NCBI GenBank assembly: GCA_010015655.1
Contig: ML976667.1
Location: forward strand, 561,941-625,940
Reading direction: 5' to 3'
From: Bimuria novae-zelandiae CBS 107.79
Taxonomy: Eukaryota; Ascomycota; Dothideomycetes; Pleosporales; Didymosphaeriaceae
DNA length: 64,000 nt
Shown here: positions 34,801 through 47,066 of the stretch, piece by piece
Position numbering within the stretch: the first letter of the stretch is position 1
Layout of the letters: the number at the start of each line of letters is the position of its first letter
The notes under the pieces: model-generated
Seen by the model: the letters and a program-made list of their open reading frames with translations, nothing else
What the model was told of the DNA's origin: nothing
Database searches by the model: none
Translations under genes and position numbers: made by a program

Positions 34801-35797
34801 ATGACAGACTCTGGCAAACCCGAATACCAGCTCTGGCACTACACGCCTTCCACTGCAGGAGGTGCTATTGCTTGCATCATCTTCTTCATCCTCACAGCAC
34901 TACATTCATGGCGCATTGTTAAGAACCGAACATGGTTCTGCATCCCCTTCGTCATCGGGGGACTTGTAAGTCCACTCAGTCCACATACCGTTAAGCACAC
35001 GAGTATCCCACGATCCCAACCAAGCTAGGCTCATGACACTTTTCTAGCCACTAGACTGATAAAAGCACAAGAAAGGAGCTCACCAACCTGCAGTTCGAAA
35101 CCATCGGCTACGGCGCCCGCGCCGTCGCGGACACCGACCTCCAAAACAAAATCACCTACATCATCCAATCCGTCCTCATCCTCATCGCGCCCATCCTCTT
35201 CGCCGCCTCCATCTACATGATCCTCGGCCGCCTGATCCTCCGCACAAACTCCGCCAGCTACTCCGTCGTGCGTGCCAACTGGGTCACCAAGATCTTCGTG
35301 ACGGGCGACGTGCTCTGCTTCTTCATTCAATCCGGCGGCGCAGGCATGCTCGTGCAAGCCAACGACAACGCCGGCGTCAAGCGCGGCGAGAACATCATCT
35401 TGGGCGGCCTGGTCCTGCAGATCCTGATCTTTGCGTTCTTCGTAGCGGTTGCGGCGACGTGGCGTAATCGGCTCGGGGCGAGGCCGACAGCGAAGAGCGC
35501 GGATTTGCCGTGGGGAAGATACATTTGGCTGCTGTATGCGGCGAGTGCGCTGATTACGATAAGGAATTTCTGCCGGGTGGTGGAGTATGCGCTTGGACGG
35601 GTGAGTCTGCTTCGCGAGTCTGTTACCGTGAGGGAAGCTGATGAGAGAGATAGGATGGGTACCTTACTACGCATGAGTGGCCGTTGTATTTGTACGACTT
35701 CTTGATGATGGCGCTCACGCTTGTCGTGTGCGTCACATGGTATGATCCGAATATCCAGCCTATGAAGCAGGATATGGAAATGGGGATGAGGGAGTGA
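34801..35797 (+). CDS. RTA1-family seven-helix membrane protein, 271 aa
   Basis: Exons 34801-34965, 35094-35600 and 35654-35797 (introns 128 and 53 bp, GTAAGT and GTGAGT donors). After the first splice the family hallmark reads IGGL/FETIGYGAR. The last exon gives DGYLTTHEWPLYLYDFLMM, also a hallmark. About seven hydrophobic helices are visible, for example AGGAIACIIFFILTAL, SVLILIAPILFAASIYMIL and ILGGLVLQILIFAFFVAVAA. RTA1/RSB1-type proteins sit in the plasma membrane and are linked to resistance to aminocholesterol compounds and to export of sphingoid bases. The actual cargo here is unknown. The lead helix has no cleavable signal, typical for the family. Confidence 0.9.
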
Positions 35798-36130
35798 AGC
35801 GAGGAGGGTCCATCAGAGGTCATTCCTATGGCTGATGGGCAAGGGCTTAGTGTAGCAGGGACTTCGACGAGGAGTGGAGTGGATGGTCAAGAGACTAATA
35901 CGATAAGGAATTCTGCAAGGAGTGGCTGGGCAGATGATATCCTCGAGTTCTATTGCGAGCCAAGCCACGCAATGTAAACTACTCGGAGAGTTTATACTCA
36001 TGTCATTTGGTTGTCGTTTCTTTGTTGAGCATGGCATAGTGCGGCGCTGGGATTTTGATGGATAGATTTGCAGGAGATGAGCGCGACCAGCGCGCTCGCA
36101 TTGTATAGTAAACATTACATTACCGCCCCA
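35798..36130. other. Intergenic between convergent genes
   Basis: 330 bp between the RTA1-type stop and the C2H2 gene stop. No gene seen. Confidence 0.5.
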
Positions 36131-39100
36131 TTAACAACGCCCTTGAGCCTCTCCTATCACGCTGCTACCACCATTCCCATTCGTACCGTCCAAGTACGCC
36201 CATGATGGATCCATCGTGGTGGCATCGAATCCGGTATTGCGACTTTGAAACAAGCCGTAGTACCCTCCCAGGTCGACATAATCGGATTCCATGAATATCG
36301 GCCCAGAGGTGTTGTATGTTGACTGAGGCTGGTTTTGCTGCTGCGGTATGGTCATCGTCGCCGCGGAAGCGAAAGGCATCGAATGTGCAAAGTTGTCATG
36401 ACCTTCTGTGTAATTGGCTTGCGTCAGAGATGCATTGTTCCAGGTAGAATCATAGCCTGAGTCCGGGGTGCTAGAGCCAAACTCGACGGGTGGTGACGGC
36501 TCATGCTTTGCAACCACTTGTTCCCGCTCTGGATGCTGGGCCGGGATGGGGATGTAATCCACTGATCCTGAGACTTGGAAGGAATCAAAGTGCTGGAAAG
36601 GAATCATGGGACCGATATTTTGTTGTGGCCTTTGCGTTGGGATGGCTTCCGCTGCTTCGACCGTCATTGGGGATTCCACTGTGTTTTCAGTTTCGGGTAG
36701 CCGGAGTTGCGAGAGCGAGGGAGGTGGTGAGTTGTCATTCTGACCTAAGGTAGCCTGGAAAAGAGATATAAGCTGTGTCTGGCATTCTTGGACAATGCCG
36801 ACCAGGCGATCCTTGAGTCTTTCCTCCAACGGTTGAGCTTCTTCTTCAACGGTCACTTCGAGCGTGCGGCGGACTAAGCGTGGCAGTTCTAGCCGAGAAA
36901 ACTCTTGGAATCGTACTACATTAGAAGACTCTCCTGTTGAAGCGCCGTTCATGCAAGGCTGGTACTCAATATCTCACGAAGCTGTTAGAAGAAGAGTGCA
37001 GGACAGGAATGGGCATTACTTACAAGGCGAGGGCATGTCGGCATCATTGTCATCTGGAAACAGTATTCGGTAGACCCCCTTCCACTTGTCTTCTTCGCTC
37101 TGGTAAACGACGCTACGCTTCTTGCTCTTCAACTTTCGCTCTTGGTCCTTATCGAAGCCTTCCAACGGTACTTGATCTTTGATCTCGCAGCCTCGAGTGT
37201 CGCGCTGATGTTCGCGAAGGGAAGGCTCGTTGGCAAATGTCGAGCAACAACGGTTACATTGGATAGGTAAAAGATGCCGACGATAGAGGTGCTCTCTGTA
37301 GATGTTTCAATTAGCAGCTTCATACTGGGGTAAGACAGAGCTATGGTGACTTACTTCAGCCGAGCGACAGTGATGAAGCCTGGGTCGCGACAGGACGTAA
37401 ACGTCTGATGACGACCGGGGTTCCGCTTGTAGTAGGGACATGCGAACCTTAGCTCAGGTACACTCTGCTTGCCCGTAACGTGCTTAGGATCAGGCCTTCG
37501 TCGCTTGTTCGAATCATCCCCGTTATCGTCTGGTGGGGGCGACCTGCCGCCACTGAGACTTCGTTTCCGGGAGACAAACGAAGAGCTGGAATAGGTTGAA
37601 GAGCCGCTCGACCCTATGTAGTACCCAGGGCCTGCACTTCCGGCAGCACCGGAGCCATGGTGCGTTCGAAGCATCTTATCAAATATACGGTGAAACTCTT
37701 GCATGAGGCGTTCCACTAGTTGCTTTTTAATTGGAGATAACATGGGCCGAAGACTCTCAGCATCTGCTACACTAGCGGGAGACCCAGTGTCCTCGGTCCA
37801 GTCAGTCTCCTCATCCGAAGACTTTGAGGCTTCATCTTGGGACGAAGTCAGGGATAGACAGCGCGATGACGCAGTAAGCTCGGCCATCTCTTTGCTTTCG
37901 GAGTCGCCATCTTGCAGACCTACTGCGATCAGGGGGCTCACTAGCTCGATGGAAGCGGTTGGAGATTGTGGGGCTCTGAAGGGAGCATATAGGTGCTCTG
38001 GGGTGCGAGAGATCTGCAGTGATGCGTATGATGAAGTCGGGATAGCCCCGTTGCCAACAAGATCTTTCTCCTGGGTCTTTTCTGAAGTCTTGTCGCCATC
38101 GACCAGCTGGTTTGCCGTACAGCTTCTGGTAACCTGACGAAGTGCGCATCCTCGCAGATGCTCGTAGAAGCCTTGCGGGTCGAAAGGCTCGTAGCATAAC
38201 CCACAAGCAGCAACCTTCTGACCAGCTGTAGCTTTCCGCGGCTCCTTCGCAGTGCCATGTGAATCCTCTCGTCGTACAGCTGCCACCTGTTCAACACCAT
38301 GGACAGTGATAAGATGTCTCAGGAAGACATCGCAGCGATTGAATGTATTCTCAGCTGTAGAGGTGGAAGTGCAGCAAAAGCCGCACGCCATGGTCTTTTT
38401 GAAGTGGCTGATAGTGTGGCGCACTCGATCGTAAGGTCTGGCGAAACCTCTGGTATGGTATTCACAAGACTGTACGGGACACTTCTCGGGCCGCTCAGCT
38501 TGATGGGTCAGTAGATGTGCAGGGAGGTCTCGCAGGACGCGCCCACACCCAGGGTACGGGCACTTCCCCTTCTCCGGCGGCTCCATTGCATCCCATTTGA
38601 ACGATCTAGTAGATCTAGTTGACGAGTTGCGACTGCTGATCGTGCTGCCCGTTGTCAGACTCGGGCAGTCGCTGTTCCGAGGATGCTCCACAACTCCGGA
38701 GTTCTTAAGGATGAAATCCCAGTCCGGTATGTCCGATACTGAATCCGGCAACTCGTCGACATCTTCTAAGCTTGTGAAGGCACTGGGATTAGAGGGCAAA
38801 ATAAGTTGCTGCAACTGCTTTCGAGTCACGGAGCGTTCAGACGCGCTCGAGTGAGCCTTTGGCAAGTCAGCTTCGATGTGAGAGTAGGAATGGCGCCCCG
38901 ACTAGCGAGCTAAGCATCAGAAGTAATGCTGTATTGGAACCTGTGCAACTCCTGCATATATACTATTGTGTCCGAACGTTTGAAAACGAGCCGCATATGA
39001 AAAGGATCTCACGTACAAGAACACGCTGGTTTGGCAGTTGCGATAGTCTCAGGCTTCCCGTTTGATCCGGGTGGCTGTACTGCTTAAACTCGGCTTTCAG

Positions 39101-39250
39101 GCTGTCTAGTGGAGAGAGGCTCAAGCGATACCGGCAGGCAGACGTCGCAGGCAGCCTCGAAAGCGTCGGTAGGGCCTTGTGTAATTCCACGCCGTCCATA
39201 TTTTCCGGCTGAACGCAACTGGCAAATGTTTCCTCCTCGAGAGCTTCCAT
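36131..39250 (-). CDS. Large C2H2-type zinc finger protein, about 964 aa
   Basis: Four exons are inferred: 39250-39017, 38901-37355, 37295-37024 and 36972-36131. All junctions keep one frame, with donors GTACGT and GTAAGT (twice). The exon-2 frame has no usable ATG (it opens with TTG at 38865), which is why the exon starting at ATG 39250 (MEALEEETFASCVQPENMDG) is added. A first zinc-finger group lies around residues 190-260 (CPYPGCGRVLRDLPAHLLTH and CEYHTRGFARPYDRVRH). The third exon carries the fungal block HLYRRHLLPIQCNRC, REHQRDTRGCE and KWKGVYRILFPDD, and exon 4 has FQEFSRLELPRLVRRTLE. These blocks recur in filamentous-ascomycete C2H2 proteins of unknown role. A nuclear DNA- or RNA-binding role is inferred. 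The last intron uses acceptor GTGAG with a CTAAC branch point 14 bases upstream. Confidence 0.8.
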
Positions 39251-41712
39251 TCTGAACGAAAGTAATTGATACGAGAAACGAGTGTTCAACAAGGCTATGG
39301 CAAAAGCGACAAGGCGTTGTGTGTTCAAAAAAGGGAAAAACGGACCGCGTGGTAGCAGCGGTGGAGATTGCTCAGAAACGTGGGTGTTCCGCGAGCCTTC
39401 GAACTTCCAACAGCACCACATAAAGGGTCTTCCCCATCACGATGCGTGTTGTACGCATCTGCGCGTTTTGTTCTAATAAAAGACATCGTATGCTGGTGAG
39501 CAGCGCCCTCAGCTCCCGATTGGCCCCACATAATCCGACACTTAGGAACATGCTCGTATGTCCTACTTTTCAATAGGGGCTATCGTTTCGCATTTATATC
39601 GATTGTGTAGGACGCCATGCAGGGAATGCTGCCCATTCCTGCGTCCTGCGGGTGGTGCCTGGTGTAATTCACGGATTCGTGGGACTGAAGGGATGAGTGG
39701 ATTGGAGAGGCAAGGCTAGGCACAATGCTTGGAAGGGTTTCCGATCAGGTGCTCGAATGACGAGGCCTTGCAGCGTTGTGCGACAGTCTCCTGCGGCTGC
39801 TTACCACGCGAAAGATGTTCATTATTGAACATACATGGAGGACGAAATCAAGGCATGAGGCTGTGCCGGAGGAATGAATATTGAATGACGTGACGAAACA
39901 ATTTTGCAGCCACAATCAAAGCCACAGCCCCACTTTGCCGTGGCGTCCACCTTCGCAACGACATACCCAAAGAGCAAGTGCCCTCACACCTGAGTCGAAA
40001 ATCTCCAGCGCTGTCTGTGTTCATACGTAATTTGCACTATCAACTTAGTTAAAGCTGAATTAGCCACAACCTTCATCCCCTTACCAAACATCCTCCCTCA
40101 TGCTCCCAGTAACCTCTCTGTACCTAAAGAATTCCCCTGAGACCTGTGCTTAAGCTTCCTTCGAAAATCATGGTGATAAAACGGGAATGATGAACTAGCT
40201 TTTGAATGACCGTTCTTAATTAGTTGCAGCTGAATCTTGTAGCTTGGAGATTGGAAACATGAAGATCTGTACATCACTGCCATTAGGATTAATAGTCGCG
40301 ACGTAGGCGTCGGCGCTGCTATTAGCCTAGGCTCCAACAAAGCGCGTGATAAATCTAATAATAAAGGGGCCAAATTCTTTGCGGTGCACGCGGGAGACGA
40401 TGATTATCACCTGGTAAATAGAAGGGGAAGCCAGTGTCGATATCCGTAACGTACTCAGCTGAGGCCCTAGTCAATCTCAGTGCTAACCAACATAATCCGT
40501 CCAGTGACACTACTGACCGACTGGAAACAATTGCGAGCCCCATCAGACTCCGTGTTGCTTTCATTAAAGATGACATGAATCTTACAAATACCACCCCAAT
40601 AGCTGGCAATGCAAGTCTGCCCGAGGAACACTACCAACCATCGTAATCAACTAGTAACGAGTGGCTCGCTCTTTTGTCCATCCGTTATACCGCATAGGGT
40701 GAACACGGCACTGGCACTGGCTGGGGACCTGAGCAATCGGTCTATGTGATTCGACGACTCAAGTTCTCGCCCGTCGCGTCGCCCGTTGTGGGAACCATCA
40801 CCCACCCATCCGCTTTATAGCTTAAGGCCGTAAAGACGCAAGCAATTCTGCTGCCTTACAGGTCCATAACGCTATCAGACTCGTAGCACGCAATGACAAT
40901 GAGTCCTTCCGACCCAGTCCCATCGCCTCTGACACTAGCGCAATTAGTGTCAGTCACATGCAGTCATAAAGTTGGACAGAAGCCCACAGAGTTCCGGTGC
41001 CCATCACGCTCACTCCGGAGCGTGATCCAACATCCATCAAGCAGCCTTCTCCCCTGATAATCGCCTCGTTCTCCAAAAATCCCGGCTCATTACTCCATCA
41101 GCACTCCCCAATGAACACCTTAGATGTATCCAAGGTAATTTGACTCCTAGAGAAGGTCCCCTTCGCTCCCTGTGCTTTTCGGGGCGGATAGAGAGGTAGA
41201 ACCTGGGTTATCATTTGATTGGCATACGGGCACGCCGAGGGCTGTTCCACCGCACAAGCAGCGCCCGGGCGAAACCCCTGCCGCTGCGTGCCGGGTGAGC
41301 ACGAGCACCCACGACGGGAGCCAATGGAGAAACGAGTGAGAGACGCATCATAAATATAATATCGTACAACGTAGGGCTACGGATACCTATTTCGCTCATC
41401 TTCTCGCTCTGCTAACATTTGCTAGCAAGTTCGGAAAGGAGCGCTGCACGTGGTAGCTTTTGCGAGCGGAGACATCGGACGCTAAAGGTTCACTCTTCGA
41501 AGTAAGGAACATTGTATTATTTGTAGCTTCGTCGTTTGTATACCTATCGCCAACTCACTCCTTCGTCAAGATAGCATAAGCAAGTAATCGCAATGCGAGA
41601 CGACTCGCGACCCTGCCATCCAAGTATTCTCTTCTTTATCCTTGTCTACTTAACCATGCGAGCCAGGCTTTGACCAAGACCTTCTGCTCGACGGACTGTC
41701 GTCAAGAAAATC
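39251..41712. other. Intergenic, 2.5 kb, no gene
   Basis: Long AT/GC-mixed region with only short chance frames. It holds one strong short hairpin (40929-40953). A noncoding transcript cannot be excluded. No tRNA-like A/B boxes were recognised. Confidence 0.45.
40929..40953. repeat. Perfect 9-bp inverted repeat with 7-base loop
   Basis: CTGACACTA, a 7-base loop, then TAGTGTCAG. No run of T follows, so it is not an obvious terminator. It could be a protein-binding palindrome or chance. Confidence 0.4.
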
Positions 41713-43956
41713 CTATTTTCCCGACTGACGTCCCGCTCGAACCAGATCCTGGAAGCTGGATTCCAGTCCACGCTTCAGTTCTCTATAACTGACAATGAGG
41801 GCATTTTGCTCGTCACGGCTGACCAACATGATCTTCTCATCCGTCCCTGCATCAAGCTTGTTCAAGCAGTCAAGTATGTGCGCCAGATTCGTCACTGGGT
41901 GGCCGTTCGCGTCGACTTGGTGGAAAACGTAATCGCGGAAGAGCTTCAGGTAATATCTGTCGCCGGTCTCCGCCCAGAGCGACGAGGCGACTGGCCCCGT
42001 GCTCCCAGGTACATGTTGCGACGCATCGAGCTCCGGACGTTCGTTGATAGTGTTCAATTTAATAAGCAGACGCACAAGACGCGAGGACTCGAGTTCGCGT
42101 GCAAGAGTGTTGGTCAGCGTGTCCTGTACGTGAAGTTCACTGTCCAACACTGACGCCATCTGATCTGCTATGCCGGCCAAGAAGTTGTCGATGTCCCGCG
42201 GCCCATTGGTCGTGGGTGAAGAGGGTGCACCAGCGTTTGGCTGCGGACTGATCAACCATTGAATACACTCGGTCAAGCGACCGGTATAACTTCGTTTAAT
42301 GTAGTCCATTGACTTTTGCATGCTCAAATGCGCAGACAAATTGCCGTTTGCAATGCACAGGATAAGTCGCCCAAGCTGAGATAGATCATCGGATTGGAGC
42401 TCCGACAGAGGTCGCGAATTTTCATGTTGTACGACATCCAGGATGCCACACGCATTAAGTCGTATGCGATTCTTTGAGGTTAGTAATATTTTCGAGGGCG
42501 TAATAACCCGGGCGGCCAGACCGGACCCATGAATAGCCTTGAGTGCTGAACCGATTTGTACAATATAACCCCAAAGAACCTGCTCGGGTACATGTGAAGA
42601 TGCCGCTTGCCTGCCGTGATAGCGCCCCATTGGCACCTGTTTGAAATGTTCTTCTGCCAGAGTTTTGGAATTCGGATGGTAATCGGTAACAATGATGAGC
42701 GAGCTGTCTCCGAACGCTCTCGTCGTAAAAGCTTCATGAATTGTGACTACACTGCCATTCAATATTCGTTTCCAAGCTTGAGCAGAGCGGATAGCAGTCT
42801 CATTGGTGAGGCGGAAATTTTCTAAACGACGCAGGGCGTACATGTTCCCATCCTTACTAGAGACGGCTTTGTATATCCAGTTCGCGTAGCCGAATATGGA
42901 CTGATTCTTCTGCGGCGACGTGTCCAAGCAGAAGAGGGAATGGAATTGCTCTATAGGGGGTATTGCGGAATTTGTGGCGACCTGTCGTGAGACTTCTGCT
43001 TTCTTTTGTAGATCTTCGCGAAGAGCGTCCGGTATGAAGAAGTCATGTGCGGTGCGTTGATAAGCCAGCAAGCCGGTTGGTTGGGGACCGACAGGCCAGT
43101 AAAGGTGGTACGCAGGCGACGATTGGAAACCGCCCGCATTTTGATAAAATGAAGCGCCAGAAAGCGAAGGATCCTGGGCATATGGATTAATGGCAGCGGT
43201 CTGGTGGCCAGCGCCCGCCATTGCGCTTATCGAAGAGGATGCGCTGAAAGGGTCATAGCCCAGAGCCTGCGCTTGCGCATTGGGATCCACCTATCTGCTT
43301 AGCAAGTGTCGTGATTGTATATGAACCAAATCATTCATCCGAAAGTCTAGTGCTAGAACGAAAACAGACCTACCATCTGATTGTCAAAAGTCTGCCCTGG
43401 AACAAACTCGGCAAAATCCTGCTGCGGATGCCACTCTACGGCCGGTTCCTTCGTCTGCAGGCTAGGCGTGCTTGCAGCTGACCGATTTAGTATTCAGGGC
43501 AGGCGCGACTGACAGCGCTACTTACCTGAACGCTGTGACTTGGGGGTGAAGATGGCGGCGTTTGCGGCTTTGGGAGAGATGGCCTGGCTGCGCGACGAGG
43601 GTGTGAGGGTACCGTTGGTGCTGGACTGCAGTGGTGTGAAAGACGGAGAGTCGACGTTGAAGCGCTTCATCTTGTTCTCGTTCTGACCTAGCTTTGAAGA
43701 ATCATGAATGTACGGACAAGCTAGACCCGGTCACCCAGTGCTCAGTGATACAGGCAGCGAGCACTTACTGTTCTCGTAGCGGCAGTGGCCGTAGATGGTG
43801 ACATTGCGGCAGAAGGTGTTCTTCGCTTCTGAGAAGAGTGCGTTAGAGATGTATGAATATGGTGCGTCGTGAGCGAAGCATACCGCGCCCTTTGGGCCTG
43901 GGGGAGGTCACTCCGCGCCGCGAGTCTCCTGCCGCGGCCCCGTAGCTTGTGGCCAT
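41713..43956 (-). CDS. PAN3: PAN2-PAN3 deadenylation complex subunit PAN3
   Basis: Five exons (43956-43884, 43828-43769, 43687-43526, 43477-43374, 43290-41713) join in one frame to 658 residues, the usual PAN3 length. The N terminus has MATSYGAAAGDSRRGVTSPRP and the start of the CCCH finger (CRNVTIYGHCRYEN). KRFNVDSPSFTPLQSS is the conserved stretch after it. The PAM2-like region contains FVPGQTFDNQMVDPNAQA. The last exon holds the pseudokinase (IFGYANWIYKAVSSKDG, YALRRLENFRLTNE), a coiled coil and the C-terminal knob domain (LKLFRDYVFHQVDANGHPV, IMLVSRDEQNALIVSYRELK) that binds PAN2. PAN3 recruits the PAN2 nuclease to poly(A)-bound PABP in the cytoplasm. In this model the last Cys and His of the finger are not found, so a microexon may be missing (see findings). 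Confidence 0.92.
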
Positions 43957-45230
43957 GGAGCGTGCCTGCTGCGCGGCGGCGGCGGCGGCGGTGGCAGCAG
44001 CAGCCTGGGTGTGCGCCTGCGGTCTCTGCAGTATGCGCGTGCTCAGCGGTGATGAGACGGCACTTTGCGAGTTTTTGCTTGGTGCGTGCGGCACCGACGT
44101 CTTGCGTTCCGAGCCTGTGCTATCCGACGATGCAGCGCCGCCTCTACTCCATTTGGTATTCTTCTGTGTTTTGGCGCGTCGAGTGTTCTTGCCCTTCTGA
44201 GGCGATGTTTCACCGCGGCGCAGCTCGGCAGCCGCGTCCAGCGTGGGGATTGAGTCCCGCGAGGACGACGAGGACGTCAACTCGGAGGGCGATGCACTGT
44301 CGGAGCCGACAGAGACGCTCGCATGTGGGTGGTGGTGCTGCTGCGCGGGTGGGAAGGGGGTACGCGGCAGCAGCGATTCGGTGTCGACGCCTGAGGGCGC
44401 TGCTGCTGCTTTGTTCGCGCCTGGCTGGGCGGCGCTCGAGCGGGCTCGTACGTGGCTGCGGTGGGCTTCTGGCACCATGTCAATTGACGCTCCCGCACCC
44501 TCGTGGCGGCATCGCGACGCGGGGAAGAAGGCGTCTCCCAGACCGTCCAACGACATGGCCTAGGGTTCCGACGTCTCGATAGCGGCACAAGTGGAGTAGA
44601 TGGGGGGAACGGGGTACCTGACTTAGTGACGCCTCACATGCAATTGGAGGCGGTGCTCCACCCCGCGGCTATTCCTACTGTTTCCAAAGTAAACGGCGGC
44701 CGCTCCTCCATGGACAGGCGCTCTCCAGCGTCCAAAGTCCGGGCGATGCGAAAAGGCGTGCCTCTGCCAGTGGTGCGCCTGCCTATCAGACGGCGGGCGC
44801 TTCGCCGCGCATCCCTGCATGTGTGTTAACGCTGTGACGGCTGCTTAGTCACATTCATCATCACTCTGCCCATCTGAACGTGTTCCTAGATTCCTCATCA
44901 CCATGATTCCATTCGCTTTTGCATCATGTCCTCTAATCGATACCGCAGGTCGTACCTTCTCGTAGTCGCTCAGGAGCAGCTTCCTCCAGACTGTGCCTTC
45001 CCGTAATGGCTCAGAAGCACCTTCCTCAGTGACGCAACCGCATGCTTGGCATAAGGAGGCAACCTTGATATACGAAGAAAGACTATTGTGAGCGTTTGAG
45101 TGCGGTGGTGACGGCTGGTCGACGAAGAGAATGGGCTATCCACGAGTTGAGACTGCGCCTCTGCGCCTGCCCTCCCGCTTTCACTACGCCACGTGCGTTC
45201 ACCTTCACCCAACCCGCCTCGCGCTTTCCA
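43957..45230. other. Upstream region of PAN3, contains a long open frame
   Basis: The PAN3 frame stays open for 200 codons upstream (to 44556) and encodes Ser/Ala/Pro-rich sequence including an Ala run. It may be leader sequence, an N-terminal extension or chance in GC-rich DNA. 44600-45230 shows no gene. Confidence 0.4.
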
Positions 45231-45237
45231 TATATAG
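45231..45237 (+). promoter_or_regulatory. TATA box for the Cys-rich gene
   Basis: TATATAG, 88 bp upstream of the ATG at 45319. Confidence 0.4.
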
Positions 45238-45318
45238 AATCGCACGCTCGACTCTATTTCCCCACCGACACGCACTCTGAACGCCTGGCCCAACCTCGAC
45301 TCGTCAATTACCTGCAAG

Positions 45319-46347
45319 ATGACCACATCCAAGGGAGTCCTTCTCAAGCAGGAGGGTTGTCATGTCGGCCCTGCACTTCCAGATAGCTACGAGGAGAATC
45401 AAGCTCGTGCCCCTCTCAATTACCCGTATCACGCATACCGCGCGAATGGCTTGGAGCCATGCTGCATCAGCTCCGACGAACAGAGTCTGCCAGTCCACAT
45501 GTTAACCTGCGGTCATCTCGTTGCCATCGAGACCCCAAGCGGGGCCAAGGCACCCGACAATCGGTGTGGCCTCAATTGTCTGCACGTTGCCGACTGGATG
45601 AAGCAGCAGACCATCAACGCACCCGAGGAGAGCATCGACCTCCGCACCGGCAACACGCTTGGACAGGCCCTGACCAGCAGCGCGCCCGTCCAGATGACCA
45701 AGCACCCTATCCTGCCCAAAATCACGCTATTCCAGTCCAACGATGATATCTACTGCGAAATATGTTACGGCATTCCGGCCAGCAGCTTTTTCGCCGCAGA
45801 TCGGAAGACGAAGTTCAAGTACGCGCTTGCCATGACGCGCACCGTTATCGAGTACTTCACCGGATATAGCCAGCAGGAGATCGTGGACCGGCTGTGTAGG
45901 CCCTTCTTCAATCCAAAGCACCTCCCCTACGACTGGAAGCTCACCCACTTGTTGCGTTGTGGTCACGAAGTGTGGGCCCAGCCGGCGCGTCCATGCGCGT
46001 CCAACTGCTCCGACAACCCCGAGTGTAAGTGCAGGATCTTCCCGGGAAACGAGAAACAGGGCGACGTCATCTTCTGCCACGAGTGCACGTACCGCGCAGA
46101 GATGGTGTACGCGCGGTATGCGAATGCTGGCAAGGGTGTCGCAGTGCTGGGACCGAAGAGCTGTTGGCAAGGCGTACTAGTCCCTGGCACGACATGGAAT
46201 ACTCCAACATCGCAGTCTCCATCTCCGTACGGTGTCGCTCCTTCTGGATTCGGCGACTCTCGACAGCCCACGGTGCCGAACGGACTGCCTCTGGACCCCA
46301 CACTTGAGAACGATTATAAGTTCATAATCACGGATGCAAAGGATTGA
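45319..46347 (+). CDS. Cys-rich protein with two related Cys/His modules, 342 aa
   Basis: A single-exon frame of 342 residues. Two modules share a pattern. The first has CC-ISS, LTCGHLVAIETP and NRCGLNCLH (residues about 48-90). The second has IYCEICYG, LLRCGHEVWAQP and RPCASNCSD, then CKCR and FCHECTYR (residues about 142-262). The shared core CGHxV-n-CxxNC suggests an internal duplication of a zinc-binding unit, RING- or treble-clef-like. No named domain is recognised. The tail is Pro/Ser-rich (SQSPSPYGVAPSGFGDS). There is no signal peptide, so it is probably intracellular. A TATA box and clean start support expression. Function unknown. Confidence 0.65.
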   Translation: MTTSKGVLLKQEGCHVGPALPDSYEENQARAPLNYPYHAYRANGLEPCCISSDEQSLPVHMLTCGHLVAIETPSGAKAPDNRCGLNCLHVADWMKQQTINAPEESIDLRTGNTLGQALTSSAPVQMTKHPILPKITLFQSNDDIYCEICYGIPASSFFAADRKTKFKYALAMTRTVIEYFTGYSQQEIVDRLCRPFFNPKHLPYDWKLTHLLRCGHEVWAQPARPCASNCSDNPECKCRIFPGNEKQGDVIFCHECTYRAEMVYARYANAGKGVAVLGPKSCWQGVLVPGTTWNTPTSQSPSPYGVAPSGFGDSRQPTVPNGLPLDPTLENDYKFIITDAKD

Positions 46348-47066
46348 GGTGTGCGGTGCGGTGAACTTTGTGTCTTGTCATGATACATCATTTGGATACT
46401 TTTGAGGTGGACATAAATGTTTAATACCCGACGACGTCTCATTGACGCAGGTCCATCACTCGGAACCTTTCGGCGTGCTTTTGATGAGATGGATGAGAGC
46501 AATACCCCGTCTTGAACGCTGGAAGACTATTTTGATACGACTTACTACATATTGCTTGCTCTGCATGCGCTTTTGGTCAGATCTAAAGATGATTGCAAAA
46601 TACAAGAGTCCCTCTAGCTTTTGTATGCGATATCCCAAACCAATGAACCCTGGATCATAACCCGCCTTCCACAATATGCATCTCGTTTGAAGCCTCCGTC
46701 ATGTGTAGAAGCAGTGAGAGAAGAGAAAATGCTTCCATCAAAATCATGACGAGATCACTTGCTAATGGCAACTCAGCATGTTGTTATTTATCCTGACTGC
46801 GCCTAGATATAAAAGCCCCACCTGTATAACAATACCAGCGAGCCATAATAGTCATTCCAAGGTGGTTTCCGCTTAACGGAAAGTATATACATGTTTAGCA
46901 TGATAAAGGTATGGCTTCGACTAACGCATCTGTGCCGCGATCAGCTGGCCGAGCTTAGCAAAGAACTTTGCTTACACCTGGGTGGTACTCAAGTTCACCG
47001 AGAATTTGAGATTAGGTATCGGAACGGAAGTTGTTCCGTACCTTCCACCTTTGCGTCGAAGAAAAC
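46348..47066. other. Intergenic, 720 bp
   Basis: No supported gene. The minus-strand frame at 46456-46674 has no domain. Confidence 0.45.

Noticed and set aside
43869..44582. 237-codon plus-strand frame opposite PAN3 exon 1
   Set aside because: Exact shadow of the GC-rich PAN3 upstream region; Arg/Cys/Trp-rich with no domain.
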